Assembly (NCBI GenBank): GCA_015063625.1
Contig: SVTT01000017.1
Location: forward strand, 1-38,379
DNA length: 38,379 bases
Direction: 5' to 3'
Source of the DNA: Oscillospiraceae bacterium
GTDB lineage: Bacteria; Bacillota; Clostridia; Oscillospirales; CAG-272
Shown here: in pieces, positions 16,001-23,756 of the stretch
Numbering within the stretch: position 1 is the first letter of the stretch
Layout: every line of letters begins with the position of its first letter
Made by a program: the position numbers and the translations under genes
Notes under the pieces: model-generated
The model's input: the letters and a program-made list of their open reading frames with translations, nothing else
What the model was told of the DNA's origin: nothing
The model's database searches: none

Positions 16001-17320
16001 TCAGACCGTTTCCTTTTCCAGATAATATTCAATGAGATAAGGTGCTTCCTCTGCGCTCTGAATACGGTAAAGGGCAAGGTCACCGGGGCCAAGCTCCGCG
16101 ATAAAGCCCTTGGCGCTCTGATAGACCATGCTTTGCTCGCCGTCTGCCTTGCTGACGCGATAAACGTGAGAAGGATTCTTCAGCTTCAGTGACACAAAGG
16201 AATCTCTTTCGTAGTCGCGGTTGAGCACCATCAGATAGCGATTGCCGTATGTGTCGGTATGCTCCGACACCGAAACGCGGGAGGGCAGCGTGCCCGTCAG
16301 CAGCTCGCTTTCCTCCATCGGGGTGCGCAGCCCCTCCATATAGGGGCAATCCTTCAGCAGCGTGCCGTCGTGGATCACGCGCAGGCAGGTGAGCGCCATC
16401 AGGGTATTGCCCAGTGCGCCTATCTCCTCGTTGAGGCGCCTTTGCTCCTCGAAATAGATACCGTGTCCGCCTGTTTCAGGGTCGATCACACCCTCCATCT
16501 CGATGTAGCAGGAGAGTGCCTTGGCACCGTGCAGCATGCCTGCGTGTGCCATGGCGCGCACCATGGTAAAGGTGAAACGGTCTGCATGATGCTTGAAGGG
16601 ATATTTATGTCCCTGATAGTAAAACCAGAAGGGGATCTCTCGATTCCCTGCTGCACGGCGCACGGTTTCAAGATCGCACCACATCAGCGACTCGTCGAGC
16701 TGAGTTGCCTCGGTGCATTCCTTCATGCCGATGGGGTAATAGTCGAAATCCATCTGTGCGGGATCAACAATGCTGACAAAGCGTTCGATGTAAGGAGCGT
16801 AAGCCCCGTTCTCCCAGAGAAAAAGGGGATGATAGCTGGGGTTTGCCACAGTATAGGGCAGCTTGTCGGGCTGCTCCTGCTCACACAGCTCGATCATGCG
16901 GTGAGTATGCATCAGCTGCTCGTCGGTGGCGGGCTCGTCCCACATAAAATAACCTGCAACCGATTTCCAGTTCTTTTTCTCGCGCATCACGCCGAGCAGA
17001 TCGTCACTTTCGCAAAAGATATTTTTGTGCCCCATTCCGCCAAAGCGCTTCAGATCCTGAAAGATCACTGCCCCACCAAGCGACTCGGCAGTGCGAAGGA
17101 TCTCGCGCCCGATCCGCTTGCTTGACCAGATGGTCTGAAGCATGTCAAAGCCCGCCTCCATGCAGGTCCTGACGCCGCGTCTTGCCTTTTCTGCCGACAG
17201 GTCGTCCTCCACGTCAAGACCCAGAGGTCCCGGATTTGCCACCGTTCGAATAAAGCGATCCTGCCTCCAAAGACGGCGCGGATTGCCGATCGGATATCGT
17301 GCAAGCAGTCTTTTTTCCAT
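16001..17320 (-). CDS. putative TIM-barrel glycoside hydrolase of unassigned family
   Basis: A 439-residue soluble protein that I do not place in a numbered GH family. The N-terminal three quarters read like a (beta/alpha)8 barrel: repeated strand-like motifs such as MLQTIWSS, GGAVIFQDL, GYFMWDEPATDEQL (candidate acid/base Glu after WD), MDFDYYPIGM, PFWFYYQGHKYPF and ALSCYIEMEGV. The last 100 residues look like a beta-sandwich (NRYLMVLNRDYERDSFVSLKL, GDLALYRI), as in the C-terminal domains of GH42- and GH5-related enzymes. ATG 17320 follows GAGG. It is transcribed with the SGNH hydrolase from the promoter at 17376-17404. Possible roles include removal of a side-chain sugar, but this is inference. 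Confidence 0.65.
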   Translation of the reverse strand: MEKRLLARYPIGNPRRLWRQDRFIRTVANPGPLGLDVEDDLSAEKARRGVRTCMEAGFDMLQTIWSSKRIGREILRTAESLGGAVIFQDLKRFGGMGHKNIFCESDDLLGVMREKKNWKSVAGYFMWDEPATDEQLMHTHRMIELCEQEQPDKLPYTVANPSYHPLFLWENGAYAPYIERFVSIVDPAQMDFDYYPIGMKECTEATQLDESLMWCDLETVRRAAGNREIPFWFYYQGHKYPFKHHADRFTFTMVRAMAHAGMLHGAKALSCYIEMEGVIDPETGGHGIYFEEQRRLNEEIGALGNTLMALTCLRVIHDGTLLKDCPYMEGLRTPMEESELLTGTLPSRVSVSEHTDTYGNRYLMVLNRDYERDSFVSLKLKNPSHVYRVSKADGEQSMVYQSAKGFIAELGPGDLALYRIQSAEEAPYLIEYYLEKETV

Positions 17321-17375
17321 AACAGCCTCGTACCTCACCCTGAATTGACACGGCGATCTCCCCGTGCCTGCCCTC

Positions 17376-17404
17376 AGTATAACAAAAGCATGTGCAAAAC
17401 GCAA
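17376..17404 (-). promoter_or_regulatory. promoter of the barrel-hydrolase/SGNH unit
   Basis: On the minus strand TTGCGT (17399-17404), 17 bases, TATACT (17376-17381). A 7-bp inverted repeat CATTTTC / GAAAATG (17409-17415, 17433-17439) sits between this and the divergent promoter at 17451 and could be a shared operator. Confidence 0.65.
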
Positions 17405-17450
17405 TAGTCATTTTCAAAAAACAATAAAAAATGAAAATGCGGAAAAAATG

Positions 17451-17479
17451 TTGACTTTTCCCGTGAAGCGTGCTATATT
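17451..17479 (+). promoter_or_regulatory. promoter of the membrane protein gene at 17513
   Basis: TTGACT (17451-17456), 17 bases, TATATT (17474-17479). The ribosome site AAAGGAG lies within a small AGGAG-CAG-CTCCT hairpin ending two bases before the ATG, which could lower translation. Confidence 0.8.
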
Positions 17480-17512
17480 TATAATATCATAATATGTAAA
17501 GGAGCAGCTCCT

Positions 17513-18409
17513 ATGAGATTAGACAGCAAATACTATTCTTACTGTAAGCAGATCGGTATCCTTAAGGAAAATTGCAGCCACCAGAGCGCATTGGATACCA
17601 TCATCAAGGCAGTCAAGGGCACCAAGCAGGCTGACCCCGAGTTTGTTGAGGCAGTTTCAAAGCTGACCCTCTCCTCCCCCGAGGTTTCGATCCGTTCCTG
17701 CATGCTCTACCGCTATGACATCGAGCTTGACTACTGGGTCAACGGCAACAAGCGCCACGGGCGCATTGCCGACTTTGGTCAGTCCGGCGTCCCGGATAGC
17801 CTGCAGATCACCAATTACGCGGGCGACGGTACCTACACGGTCCTCAAGGATTTCTCCAGCGTCCCCTACTCCATCTATAACGACCAGAACATCTTCACCT
17901 TTGAGGAGATCAAGAACGCACTCAAGGGCGTGATCAACAAGCAGATCCCCAAGGGAACCACCCGTTACGAGTCGACCGAATGGTGGGTCTCCGCCTACAT
18001 CGTTCCCGTGCTGGTCATCTGCCTCAACTTCAAGGGCAAGGAATACCAGATGTACTACAACCTCCAGAACAACCGCTACCACTGGAAGTGGGCGGATAAC
18101 CCCAAGCTGCTGGAGAACGGCAAGAAGGCAAGAACCTACGCCACCCTGATCAAGATCGCCGCCTTCTTCTTCAACGTGCTCGGCATCATCCTCGCCATCA
18201 GCGGCGAATTCAGCGCCTTCCCCTTTGTGGTCGGTCTTGCCGCACTGGTCATTAACATTCTGATCGCGAAAAAGAAGAGCAAAACCAAAAAGCAATATCA
18301 GGATATGTTCTTGAAGAACCCCACCAAGAAGCTTGCCTCCGCACTCAAGACGCCGATCGCCATGGCGATCATCGCCTTTATTGCCTTCATCATCGGCGCT
18401 GCCGGCTGA
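17513..18409 (+). CDS. membrane protein of unknown function
   Basis: A 298-residue protein I do not recognise. Residues 1-145 are soluble and mixed alpha/beta (KYYSYCKQIGILKENCSHQSA, then MLYRYDIELDYWVNGNKRHGRIADFG). A hydrophobic strand-rich part follows (WWVSAYIVPVLVICLNF, then KGKEYQMYYNLQNNRYHWKW). Three clear membrane segments lie near 209-229, 231-250 and 278-296, with a very basic stretch (KKKSKTKKQY) between the last two. There is no signal peptide, so the N-terminal domain is probably cytoplasmic and anchored by the C-terminus. Codons are strongly biased to C-ending and AAG forms compared with the neighbouring membrane genes, and promoter and terminator are both strong, suggesting high expression. 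Neighbours give no functional clue. Confidence 0.85.
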   Translation: MRLDSKYYSYCKQIGILKENCSHQSALDTIIKAVKGTKQADPEFVEAVSKLTLSSPEVSIRSCMLYRYDIELDYWVNGNKRHGRIADFGQSGVPDSLQITNYAGDGTYTVLKDFSSVPYSIYNDQNIFTFEEIKNALKGVINKQIPKGTTRYESTEWWVSAYIVPVLVICLNFKGKEYQMYYNLQNNRYHWKWADNPKLLENGKKARTYATLIKIAAFFFNVLGIILAISGEFSAFPFVVGLAALVINILIAKKKSKTKKQYQDMFLKNPTKKLASALKTPIAMAIIAFIAFIIGAAG

Positions 18410-18431
18410 TCGGCACAGGCATATCAACAGA

Positions 18432-18466
18432 AAAATCGCCCGTGGCAAGCTGCCACGGGCGATTTT
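18432..18466. terminator. strong bidirectional terminator
   Basis: 16-base arms AAAATCGCCCGTGGCA / TGCCACGGGCGATTTT with a 3-base loop, 22 bases after the stop of the membrane protein gene. It could also end a former leftward gene whose remnant stops at 18475. Confidence 0.9.
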
Positions 18467-18474
18467 CGCATTTT

Positions 18475-18753
18475 TCAGAGCTCCTCCGCGCGGGCAATGA
18501 TCCCGTAACCGACATAGTCAAAGATGGGGGCGTCAGCGGTGCCGCAGAGAAAAACCGCTCCGACTGCCCGTGGGCTCTATCCCTTTGACCTTCCCGACGG
18601 TTATTCGCCCGAAGCGGCAAGGATTTGGTGATCCGAGTCGGACAGGCAGCATCCCATAACCTAACATATCACAAAAGGAAGGGGAAATCGCAAGCGATCT
18701 CCCCTTCCCTTTGCTTTTCACTCTGTCGGAAACGATCGGGCGGCATGCCACGC
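18475..18753. other. interval with a possible gene remnant and a terminator
   Basis: On the minus strand 18475-18573 stays open and ends in a protein-like tail (GTADAPIFDYVGYGIIARAEEL, stop at 18475) right beside the bidirectional terminator. It has no good start and is cut by a stop upstream, so it may be the end of a decayed gene. A second hairpin, AAAAGGAAGGGGAAATCGC with GCGATCTCCCCTTCC (about 18673-18710), terminates the leftward GH39 gene. No intact gene is present. Confidence 0.4.
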
Positions 18754-20100
18754 TCATTTATTTTTGATCAAAACGACTTGATTTGCCGCCATGGTAAAGT
18801 CGGCAGCAGAAAGCTCCGTTTCGGTCAGATAATGCTCCTGATCGATCAGATAGACCGTCCAGTCGCCATCGATGTTCAAGTGGATCCGTCGCGCCTCCTC
18901 GGAATGGTTGACGATCATCACCGCCCTGCGTTCGGCATCGGCGGCGGCAACTGCGTAGATCCCCTCCTCCTCGCACTCGCATGCCACCTGATTTTTCAAG
19001 GCGTAAAGCTCACCGAACGCGACAAAGGGATAGTAGGTACATACGGGCTCAAGCGTCAGCGGATGAAAGAAGCCTGCATATGCGCCTGCCCCGAGCCGCG
19101 TATCATAGTAGCACAGCATATCCGTATGGGAATTTTGCATCGCACAGATCATTGCGGCATTTGCCGCCGAGGCGAAGGAGCTTCCGTGCAGTGACACGCT
19201 GTGGGCGTTGTTCCACTCGTTCAAATGCCGTTCAAGGTCGCCGTAGCCGTATTCACACAGCTTTTTATGGATAAACGAATCGATGACCAGCGTCTTTTCC
19301 ACCTTCGCATAGCTGTGCCAAGAAAAGAAGTCGATGGGCGAGCCGTGCTCCTTGATGTAGTCCAAAAAGCCAAGGAAAAATTCCACGCGGTAGGTGTCGC
19401 CCTCATACCGATCGTCAGGCTCTCTTTTCGGAACGTCTATGCCGTATTTCTCGGGATGGTAATAAAGCCCGTACATGCCGCTGGCGCCGTAGCCGCCAAC
19501 CTTGATGCGATCCCCGAAGCAGGACTTCAGGTGCTTTGCGGTCACGTCGTACAATTCATAAAACTGCTCTGCCGTGCCGGTCCACATCTGGTTCTTCCCT
19601 CTGACCCCGTTCTCGGGCTCGTTCCATATCTCCCAATACTCGATCCCGTAGTCAAAGCCGTCTGCCCAGCCCTCATTGTAATGTCGGATCACGTGCTCGC
19701 AGATCCGCGCCCATTTGGCAAAGTCCTTGGGGGGATGGATATGATAAGCCTTGATATGTGCTTGATTTTCAATGGTGACACCAAGGCGGAAGATCGGCTT
19801 GATATCATATTCATGCATTGCTTTGATCAGCACGTCTGTAAAAGCAAAATCATAGGCTTCCGGGTCGTTTTCATCGGCATCAAAATTGCGAAACAGATTG
19901 GGGATATCCACAAAACGGTTGCCGCCGAAGGCGCCGCCCACGTCGTGGAGTCTGGAATAAGGGATGTTCGCCTTTTTCAGGTGATCTATGTAGGAAAAAT
20001 CGAACTTGAGAAAGCCACCGGCAAACGGAGGCTGACCCACGGCATGCATGGGCTTGATCCTACCGACCGTTCTGTTGAAATCGACACAAATATTTGTCAT
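18754..20100 (-). CDS. GH39-family glycosidase (beta-xylosidase-like)
   Basis: A 448-residue retaining glycosidase of clan GH-A. The acid/base is Glu161 in EYWEIWNEPENG, the GH39 signature, and the nucleophile is Glu295 in RHLNEWN. The start of the barrel carries SRLHDVGGAFGGNRFVDIPNLF, as in GH39 xylosidases, and DFFSWHSYAKVE precedes the nucleophile. A short C-terminal beta domain (about 375-448) follows. No signal peptide is present, so it is cytoplasmic. Known GH39 members cleave beta-xylosides, alpha-iduronides or related sugars; with no transporter beside it, the substrate stays open. AGGAGG precedes ATG 20100. It appears monocistronic, with its terminator at about 18673-18710. Confidence 0.87.
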   Translation of the reverse strand: MTNICVDFNRTVGRIKPMHAVGQPPFAGGFLKFDFSYIDHLKKANIPYSRLHDVGGAFGGNRFVDIPNLFRNFDADENDPEAYDFAFTDVLIKAMHEYDIKPIFRLGVTIENQAHIKAYHIHPPKDFAKWARICEHVIRHYNEGWADGFDYGIEYWEIWNEPENGVRGKNQMWTGTAEQFYELYDVTAKHLKSCFGDRIKVGGYGASGMYGLYYHPEKYGIDVPKREPDDRYEGDTYRVEFFLGFLDYIKEHGSPIDFFSWHSYAKVEKTLVIDSFIHKKLCEYGYGDLERHLNEWNNAHSVSLHGSSFASAANAAMICAMQNSHTDMLCYYDTRLGAGAYAGFFHPLTLEPVCTYYPFVAFGELYALKNQVACECEEEGIYAVAAADAERRAVMIVNHSEEARRIHLNIDGDWTVYLIDQEHYLTETELSAADFTMAANQVVLIKNK

Positions 20101-20438
20101 AGCTACCTCCTGCCATCACCGAGCTCCGACGTTGGGGCGTTACCGCCATGGCGGTACATTCCGTCACAAGATCGGGGTCAAAGGAGCGGACAAGACCAAG
20201 ACCGATCGGATATATGGTGCGATAACCGTGTATCACATCGCGCATAAAAAGCCATGCACCGCAAAGGTAAGGTCCTTGACATCTTGATCCGCCTTTTCTT
20301 TATTTTACCTTTAATAGCAAGAAAAAGCAAGGAGCTTTAAAATTTCGAAAATCTTTCGTTGCACCCCAAAGCACTAAGTCCCGTCGGCCACATAGCCCGA
20401 GAATGTCGCAGCGCACACGGCGCCGCGCGAGCAAACTG
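20101..20438. other. leader of the GH39 gene and gene-free interval
   Basis: Carries a perfect 16-base palindrome, TACCGCCATGGCGGTA (20141-20156), 41 bases before the GH39 ATG and a candidate operator. A rightward promoter-like pair (TTGACA at 20278-20283, 17 bases, TTTATT) precedes no gene. Nothing else coding is seen to 20438. Confidence 0.45.
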
Positions 20439-20471
20439 AAAAGGGGCTGAGTGAATGACTCAGCCCCTTTT
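20439..20471 (-). terminator. terminator of the membrane lipoprotein gene
   Basis: Arms AAAAGGGGCTGAGT / ACTCAGCCCCTTTT with a 5-base loop, 11 bases past the stop codon at 20482. Confidence 0.85.
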
Positions 20472-20481
20472 CCATAAAGCT

Positions 20482-21360
20482 TTATTCGGCATCCGTGCCG
20501 TTTTGGTTTGATCCCCACTCGGGCTCGCTCGGCGGGGGCGCTTGCTCCTCCGGGATCGGCTCGCCCACAACCTCGGGAGCAGGCTTTACGACAAGCTGCT
20601 TGCGCAATATAAAATACAAGATCGCGCCGAGAGGCAGCATGACACGGAACACCGTCGTGCCTCCGCCGTAAAGGATCAGGGCCGAGTATCCAAGCAACCA
20701 GGCCAAATTGAAATTGAAATTCAATCGGGTCGCGCCAAGGGTTATTCCAACGGTGACCAGCGCAAGCAGGATCAAGACGATCCACAGCGGCTTCCGCTGT
20801 ATCTTACGGCGGCAAGCGTCGATAAGGGCAAAAACGACCAGAGCGATCGAGATCAGATTTGAAAGCAGCATGACCCATTGGAGGGCATTTGCACCCTCCA
20901 TCGCACCAAGCTCGCCCGTTCTGTAATAATCCGTTTTCTCATAAGGGGTAACGTAAAAGGCAGCCAAGTTTTCACATGTTGAATGCGTAGCAACATCGAT
21001 GACATAGCGCTCCGTGCCCACGGTCATCATATAGGAGGCCTGGACCGAATCAACCGTTTCCCCGTCTTGGATAGAGCGATTTCGGTAAATCGCAAGCGGC
21101 TCAAGCTCATACGTATCCGCATTGCCGAAAAGCTGGCGAAGCGCGGTGAGCAGCGATCTGAACTCCGCCTTTGTGCAAACATCGTCAATCAGTGCGTATC
21201 CCGCATCAAGATCATTTTCAACGATCGCATCAAGCATGGCTTCGGTATATCCGCGGAGCTCCTCGTCCTCCACCGCATCAAGCAGCTGCGAGCACCCCAT
21301 GCATGACAAAAGCAAAAGGAGAGCAAGCACGATCATCATGATCCTTCCCATATGTTTCAT
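20482..21360 (-). CDS. membrane lipoprotein of unknown function
   Basis: About 292 residues. An N-terminal hydrophobic stretch (MKHMGRIMMIVLALLLLLSC) ends in a lipobox-like LLSC, with CMGC three residues on as an alternative cleavage site. An extracytoplasmic domain of about 110 residues follows (ELRGYTEAMLDAIVENDLDAGYALIDD), resembling the helical DUF3887/NTF2-like domains common in Clostridia. Three or four membrane segments then run from about 155 to 255, and the tail is Pro/Glu-rich and probably cytoplasmic. Cysteine anchoring plus later membrane helices is unusual. ATG 21360 has AAAGGAG ten bases upstream; TTG 21363 is an alternative. The gene has its own promoter and terminator. No function is assigned. 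Confidence 0.8.
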   Translation of the reverse strand: MKHMGRIMMIVLALLLLLSCMGCSQLLDAVEDEELRGYTEAMLDAIVENDLDAGYALIDDVCTKAEFRSLLTALRQLFGNADTYELEPLAIYRNRSIQDGETVDSVQASYMMTVGTERYVIDVATHSTCENLAAFYVTPYEKTDYYRTGELGAMEGANALQWVMLLSNLISIALVVFALIDACRRKIQRKPLWIVLILLALVTVGITLGATRLNFNFNLAWLLGYSALILYGGGTTVFRVMLPLGAILYFILRKQLVVKPAPEVVGEPIPEEQAPPPSEPEWGSNQNGTDAE

Positions 21361-21392
21361 CAATCAAAGACTCCTTTGTCAGCGTTAATATC

Positions 21393-21421
21393 ATTTTACC
21401 ATAAAAAGCCCAAATTGTCAA
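21393..21421 (-). promoter_or_regulatory. promoter of the membrane lipoprotein gene
   Basis: On the minus strand TTGACA (21416-21421), 17 bases, TAAAAT (21393-21398), about 30 bases before the ATG. Confidence 0.85.
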
Positions 21422-21542
21422 TGTTCTGCATACCTCTGCCGAGAACGGCAACCTACTTTATGGGGGCTGCGATTTTCAAGCTTCTCCAATCGTCCTTTCA
21501 CTTGTTAATACTGTAAAATCTACTGTTCTTCAAACAAAAACG

Positions 21543-21577
21543 AGGCCGACTCAAGCCGCAAAAACCTGAGCCGACCC
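21543..21577 (-). terminator. terminator of the PadR-HAAS-DUF4097 operon
   Basis: On the minus strand GTCGGCTCAG pairs with CTTGAGTCGGC (one mismatch) around a 9-10 base loop, followed by CTCGTTTTTG. It lies about 20 bases past the DUF4097 stop. The interval 21422-21542 shows nothing else. Confidence 0.7.
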
Positions 21578-21597
21578 CTTTGTGGTGTGCGTTCCGA

Positions 21598-22560
21598 TCA
21601 TGACCGTTGTATGCTGATCCTGATATCTCCCGTGTCGGTGGTGATCTCGCATCTGCCGCCTGTGATCGTATCGGGAACCTCTTTTTTGCCCGTATCGGTG
21701 CTCACAACAAACACCTTTTCCGACAGCAAGCTCCCCTCAACGTCGCCCGTATCCGTTTTCACAAAAATTTCAGCGGCGTCGCAACTCTCAAAATTTACGT
21801 CACCGGTGTCTCTTTCAACAGAAAACCTTTCTGTGGCGATCACATTCCTCAAGGATATATCGCCCGTATTTCCTCTTGAGGTAACGCTTTTGCACGTAAT
21901 ATCGGTCAGATATGCCTTGCCCGTGTCAACGGTAACAGAAACATCACCGCCGCATGTCACTCCCGAAACGGTCACGTCGCCCGTGGAGACCGAAAGGTCA
22001 AGCAAGCCTGCGGATATGTCCTCAACACAAATTTTACCCGTGGTGGTCTTGATCCTTACGCCCTCCGAAGCCGAAGCATAATTCGTTACGTCGCCGGTCC
22101 TTTCCGAAATATCTATGCTCGTAAAATGAAAGTCCTCGGGTATTTCCACGTCGCCCGTGCGCGACTTTACCGAAAGCGCACCGTATTCGCCCTGCGGAAT
22201 ATATACCGTTATCTTGGGAGAAGCCAAATTGATACCTATATACTCATACCATTTTCTTGCATCGACGACCTCGATCACAAGCGTGCCATCCTTTACCGTG
22301 ACCGAGTGCTTCACGTTTTTCTGCTCGTAGCAAGTGACTGCGCCGGTTTCGGATGGAACAAACACAATATCGGCGGTGTTGGTATCAATCGAGATCGCGC
22401 TGAAGCCTTCGTTGATCTCGTAACTGTTTGTTTCGTATTTGCTCGTTGACAATTTCGTAAAATCCCATTTTAACATTGACATTGCACCCCAAAAAATGAT
22501 ACATCCGATCAACACGAGAGAAGCTGCTATAACAAGCCTTAGCTTCGTTGTCTTTCTCAT
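21598..22560 (-). CDS. DUF4097-family beta-strand-repeat membrane protein
   Basis: A 320-residue protein with one N-terminal membrane helix (about 8-28, LRLVIAASLVLIGCIIFWGAM) and an extracytoplasmic beta-solenoid. The solenoid is made of about ten 20-residue repeats marked by TGD or TGK: SRTGDVEIP, ERTGDVTNY, TTTGKICVE, VSTGDVTVS, VDTGKAYLT, GNTGDISLR, RDTGDVNFE, DTGDVEGS, DTGKKEV and DTGDIRIS. This is the DUF4097 (LiaG-like) fold seen beside envelope-stress regulators. Its ATG overlaps the stop of the HAAS gene (TGATG), so it is the third, coupled gene of the PadR operon. It likely forms an envelope-exposed sensor or scaffold; the ligand is unknown. Confidence 0.9.
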   Translation of the reverse strand: MRKTTKLRLVIAASLVLIGCIIFWGAMSMLKWDFTKLSTSKYETNSYEINEGFSAISIDTNTADIVFVPSETGAVTCYEQKNVKHSVTVKDGTLVIEVVDARKWYEYIGINLASPKITVYIPQGEYGALSVKSRTGDVEIPEDFHFTSIDISERTGDVTNYASASEGVRIKTTTGKICVEDISAGLLDLSVSTGDVTVSGVTCGGDVSVTVDTGKAYLTDITCKSVTSRGNTGDISLRNVIATERFSVERDTGDVNFESCDAAEIFVKTDTGDVEGSLLSEKVFVVSTDTGKKEVPDTITGGRCEITTDTGDIRISIQRS

Positions 22561-23159
22561 CACGCTTCCCCCCTCTTGATCAACCGATTTTTTATCGATA
22601 TTGCCATTTTCTTTGTGAGTATCAAAGCACCCTTTGTTGCTGCCTTGCATCCGTAAAGCATAAAAATGGAAAGTCCGAGACAAACAATTCCTGCGGCGAG
22701 CACGGCAACACCTGAAGCACCGTTACCGCCTACGGCAAAAATGACACACGTGGGTACACTGCCAATAGGGCAAACGGCAAGCGAAGCAAAGACTGCCCAC
22801 AGAGAAACGATCACAGCCCATAAAGAGGCATAGAGCGAAAAAATTACGGCGAATGCGGCAACAGCCAACGAAAGCCATATCGGAGAACCAAGCGCCAAAA
22901 AGAGGATCTCCCACGCTCTGAGCCGCCTTTTCGGCTTAACTCTTTCCTTTACGATTTTTGTGAGAGGGATATCCGCTATGATCTGTGCCGCGATTTCCTC
23001 CACAGAGCCAATGTCCAAAACCGCTTCCTCCTCCGAAAGCCCTTCCTCCACTCTGTCATCGATCATTTCGCCATAAAAATTAAGGCGCTCTCCGACATCT
23101 TGCTTTGGCAGACCCGATAGCTTCGTCCTGAGCGCATCGAGGAATTCTTGTTTTCTCAT
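22560..23159 (-). CDS. HAAS/DUF1700 membrane protein
   Basis: A 199-residue protein. The N-terminal 65 residues form the HAAS (DUF1700) helical domain: MRKQEFLDALRTKLSGLP, then ERLNFYGEMIDDRVEEGLSEEEAVLDIGSVEEIAAQI. A hydrophobic region of about three or four membrane segments follows (about 85-180) with a basic C-terminus. HAAS domains are encoded next to PadR regulators and are thought to control membrane partners. The ATG at 23159 overlaps the PadR stop (ATGA) and its own stop overlaps the DUF4097 start, so all three proteins should be made in fixed proportion. The longer frame back to 23216 runs inside padR and has no ribosome site. Confidence 0.9.
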   Translation of the reverse strand: MRKQEFLDALRTKLSGLPKQDVGERLNFYGEMIDDRVEEGLSEEEAVLDIGSVEEIAAQIIADIPLTKIVKERVKPKRRLRAWEILFLALGSPIWLSLAVAAFAVIFSLYASLWAVIVSLWAVFASLAVCPIGSVPTCVIFAVGGNGASGVAVLAAGIVCLGLSIFMLYGCKAATKGALILTKKMAISIKNRLIKRGEA

Positions 23160-23476
23160 TTTTTCGCCGCCTCCTCCTTGGTCACAAATTGATAAATCGA
23201 CATCACCTCGCGCCACTCTCTCTTGAAATCCTCGATCCGCCCGATTCCCGCCTCGGTAATACGATAATATTTTCGCAGTCTTCCCGCGTGCTCGGAGGTG
23301 CGTACCGTCAGCATCCCCGAAAGCTCCAGGCGCTTCAGGATCGTATAGAGAGTCGATTCCGACATTTCAAGATACGGCTTCACATCCTTGATGATCTGAT
23401 AGCCGTATGAATCCTCATTCTTGATGGCGGCCAATACACATACGTCAAGCAGCCCGCGCTTTAATTGAATATCCAT
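23156..23476 (-). CDS. PadR-family transcriptional regulator
   Basis: A 106-residue winged-helix protein of the short PadR type: QLKRGLLDVCVLAAIKNEDSYGYQIIKDVKPYLEMSESTLYTILKRLELSGMLTVRTSEHAGRLRKYYRITEAG covers helices 1-4 and the wing. A short C-terminal dimerisation helix follows. Such proteins repress their own operons and respond to envelope-active compounds or small ligands. It is the first gene of padR-HAAS-DUF4097 and has a consensus promoter with an inverted repeat near the -10, which suits autorepression. GGGGGAG precedes the ATG. Confidence 0.93.
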   Translation of the reverse strand: MDIQLKRGLLDVCVLAAIKNEDSYGYQIIKDVKPYLEMSESTLYTILKRLELSGMLTVRTSEHAGRLRKYYRITEAGIGRIEDFKREWREVMSIYQFVTKEEAAKK

Positions 23477-23495
23477 AGCATACTCCCCCTTGCGT

Positions 23496-23529
23496 AATAC
23501 ATCATATCACGAAGTATTGTTTTTGTCAA
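23496..23529 (-). promoter_or_regulatory. promoter and possible operator of the padR operon
   Basis: On the minus strand TTGACA (23524-23529), 17 bases, TATGAT (23501-23506). AATAC (23496-23500) and GTATT (23514-23518) form an inverted repeat spanning the -10, a plausible PadR site. Confidence 0.82.
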
Positions 23530-23587
23530 TAGGCTTCTGAAAAATTATTTTCAACATCCCACTCATGGAGCATTCGCTTCATGATAA

Positions 23588-23618
23588 AGAAAAAAGCAGT
23601 CGCAAGACTGCTTTTTTC
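23588..23618. terminator. bidirectional terminator-like hairpin
   Basis: AAAAAAGCAGTC-GCAA-GACTGCTTTTTT. It lies about 140 bases past the zinc-ribbon gene stop and may terminate that leftward transcript. The surrounding 23530-23756 interval holds no convincing gene. Confidence 0.7.
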
Positions 23619-23756
23619 TTTGGGGGCGGAGGAATTTTCTTTGCCCCGCCGAAGCACCGTCGTGCGTCTTCGCCGCAGCATGCACGGCTTGCCGCACTCC
23701 TTGTTTTCGTGACACATCCCGGGGCTTTCTCGCAAGCGCGATGCCGTTACCCGATT

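Noticed and set aside
20278-20306. Rightward TTGACA/TTTATT promoter
   Set aside because: No gene or structured RNA follows before the convergent terminator; noted only as part of the interval.
23526-23735. 69-residue minus-strand frame after the zinc-ribbon gene
   Set aside because: It reads straight through a terminator hairpin and has no ribosome site.
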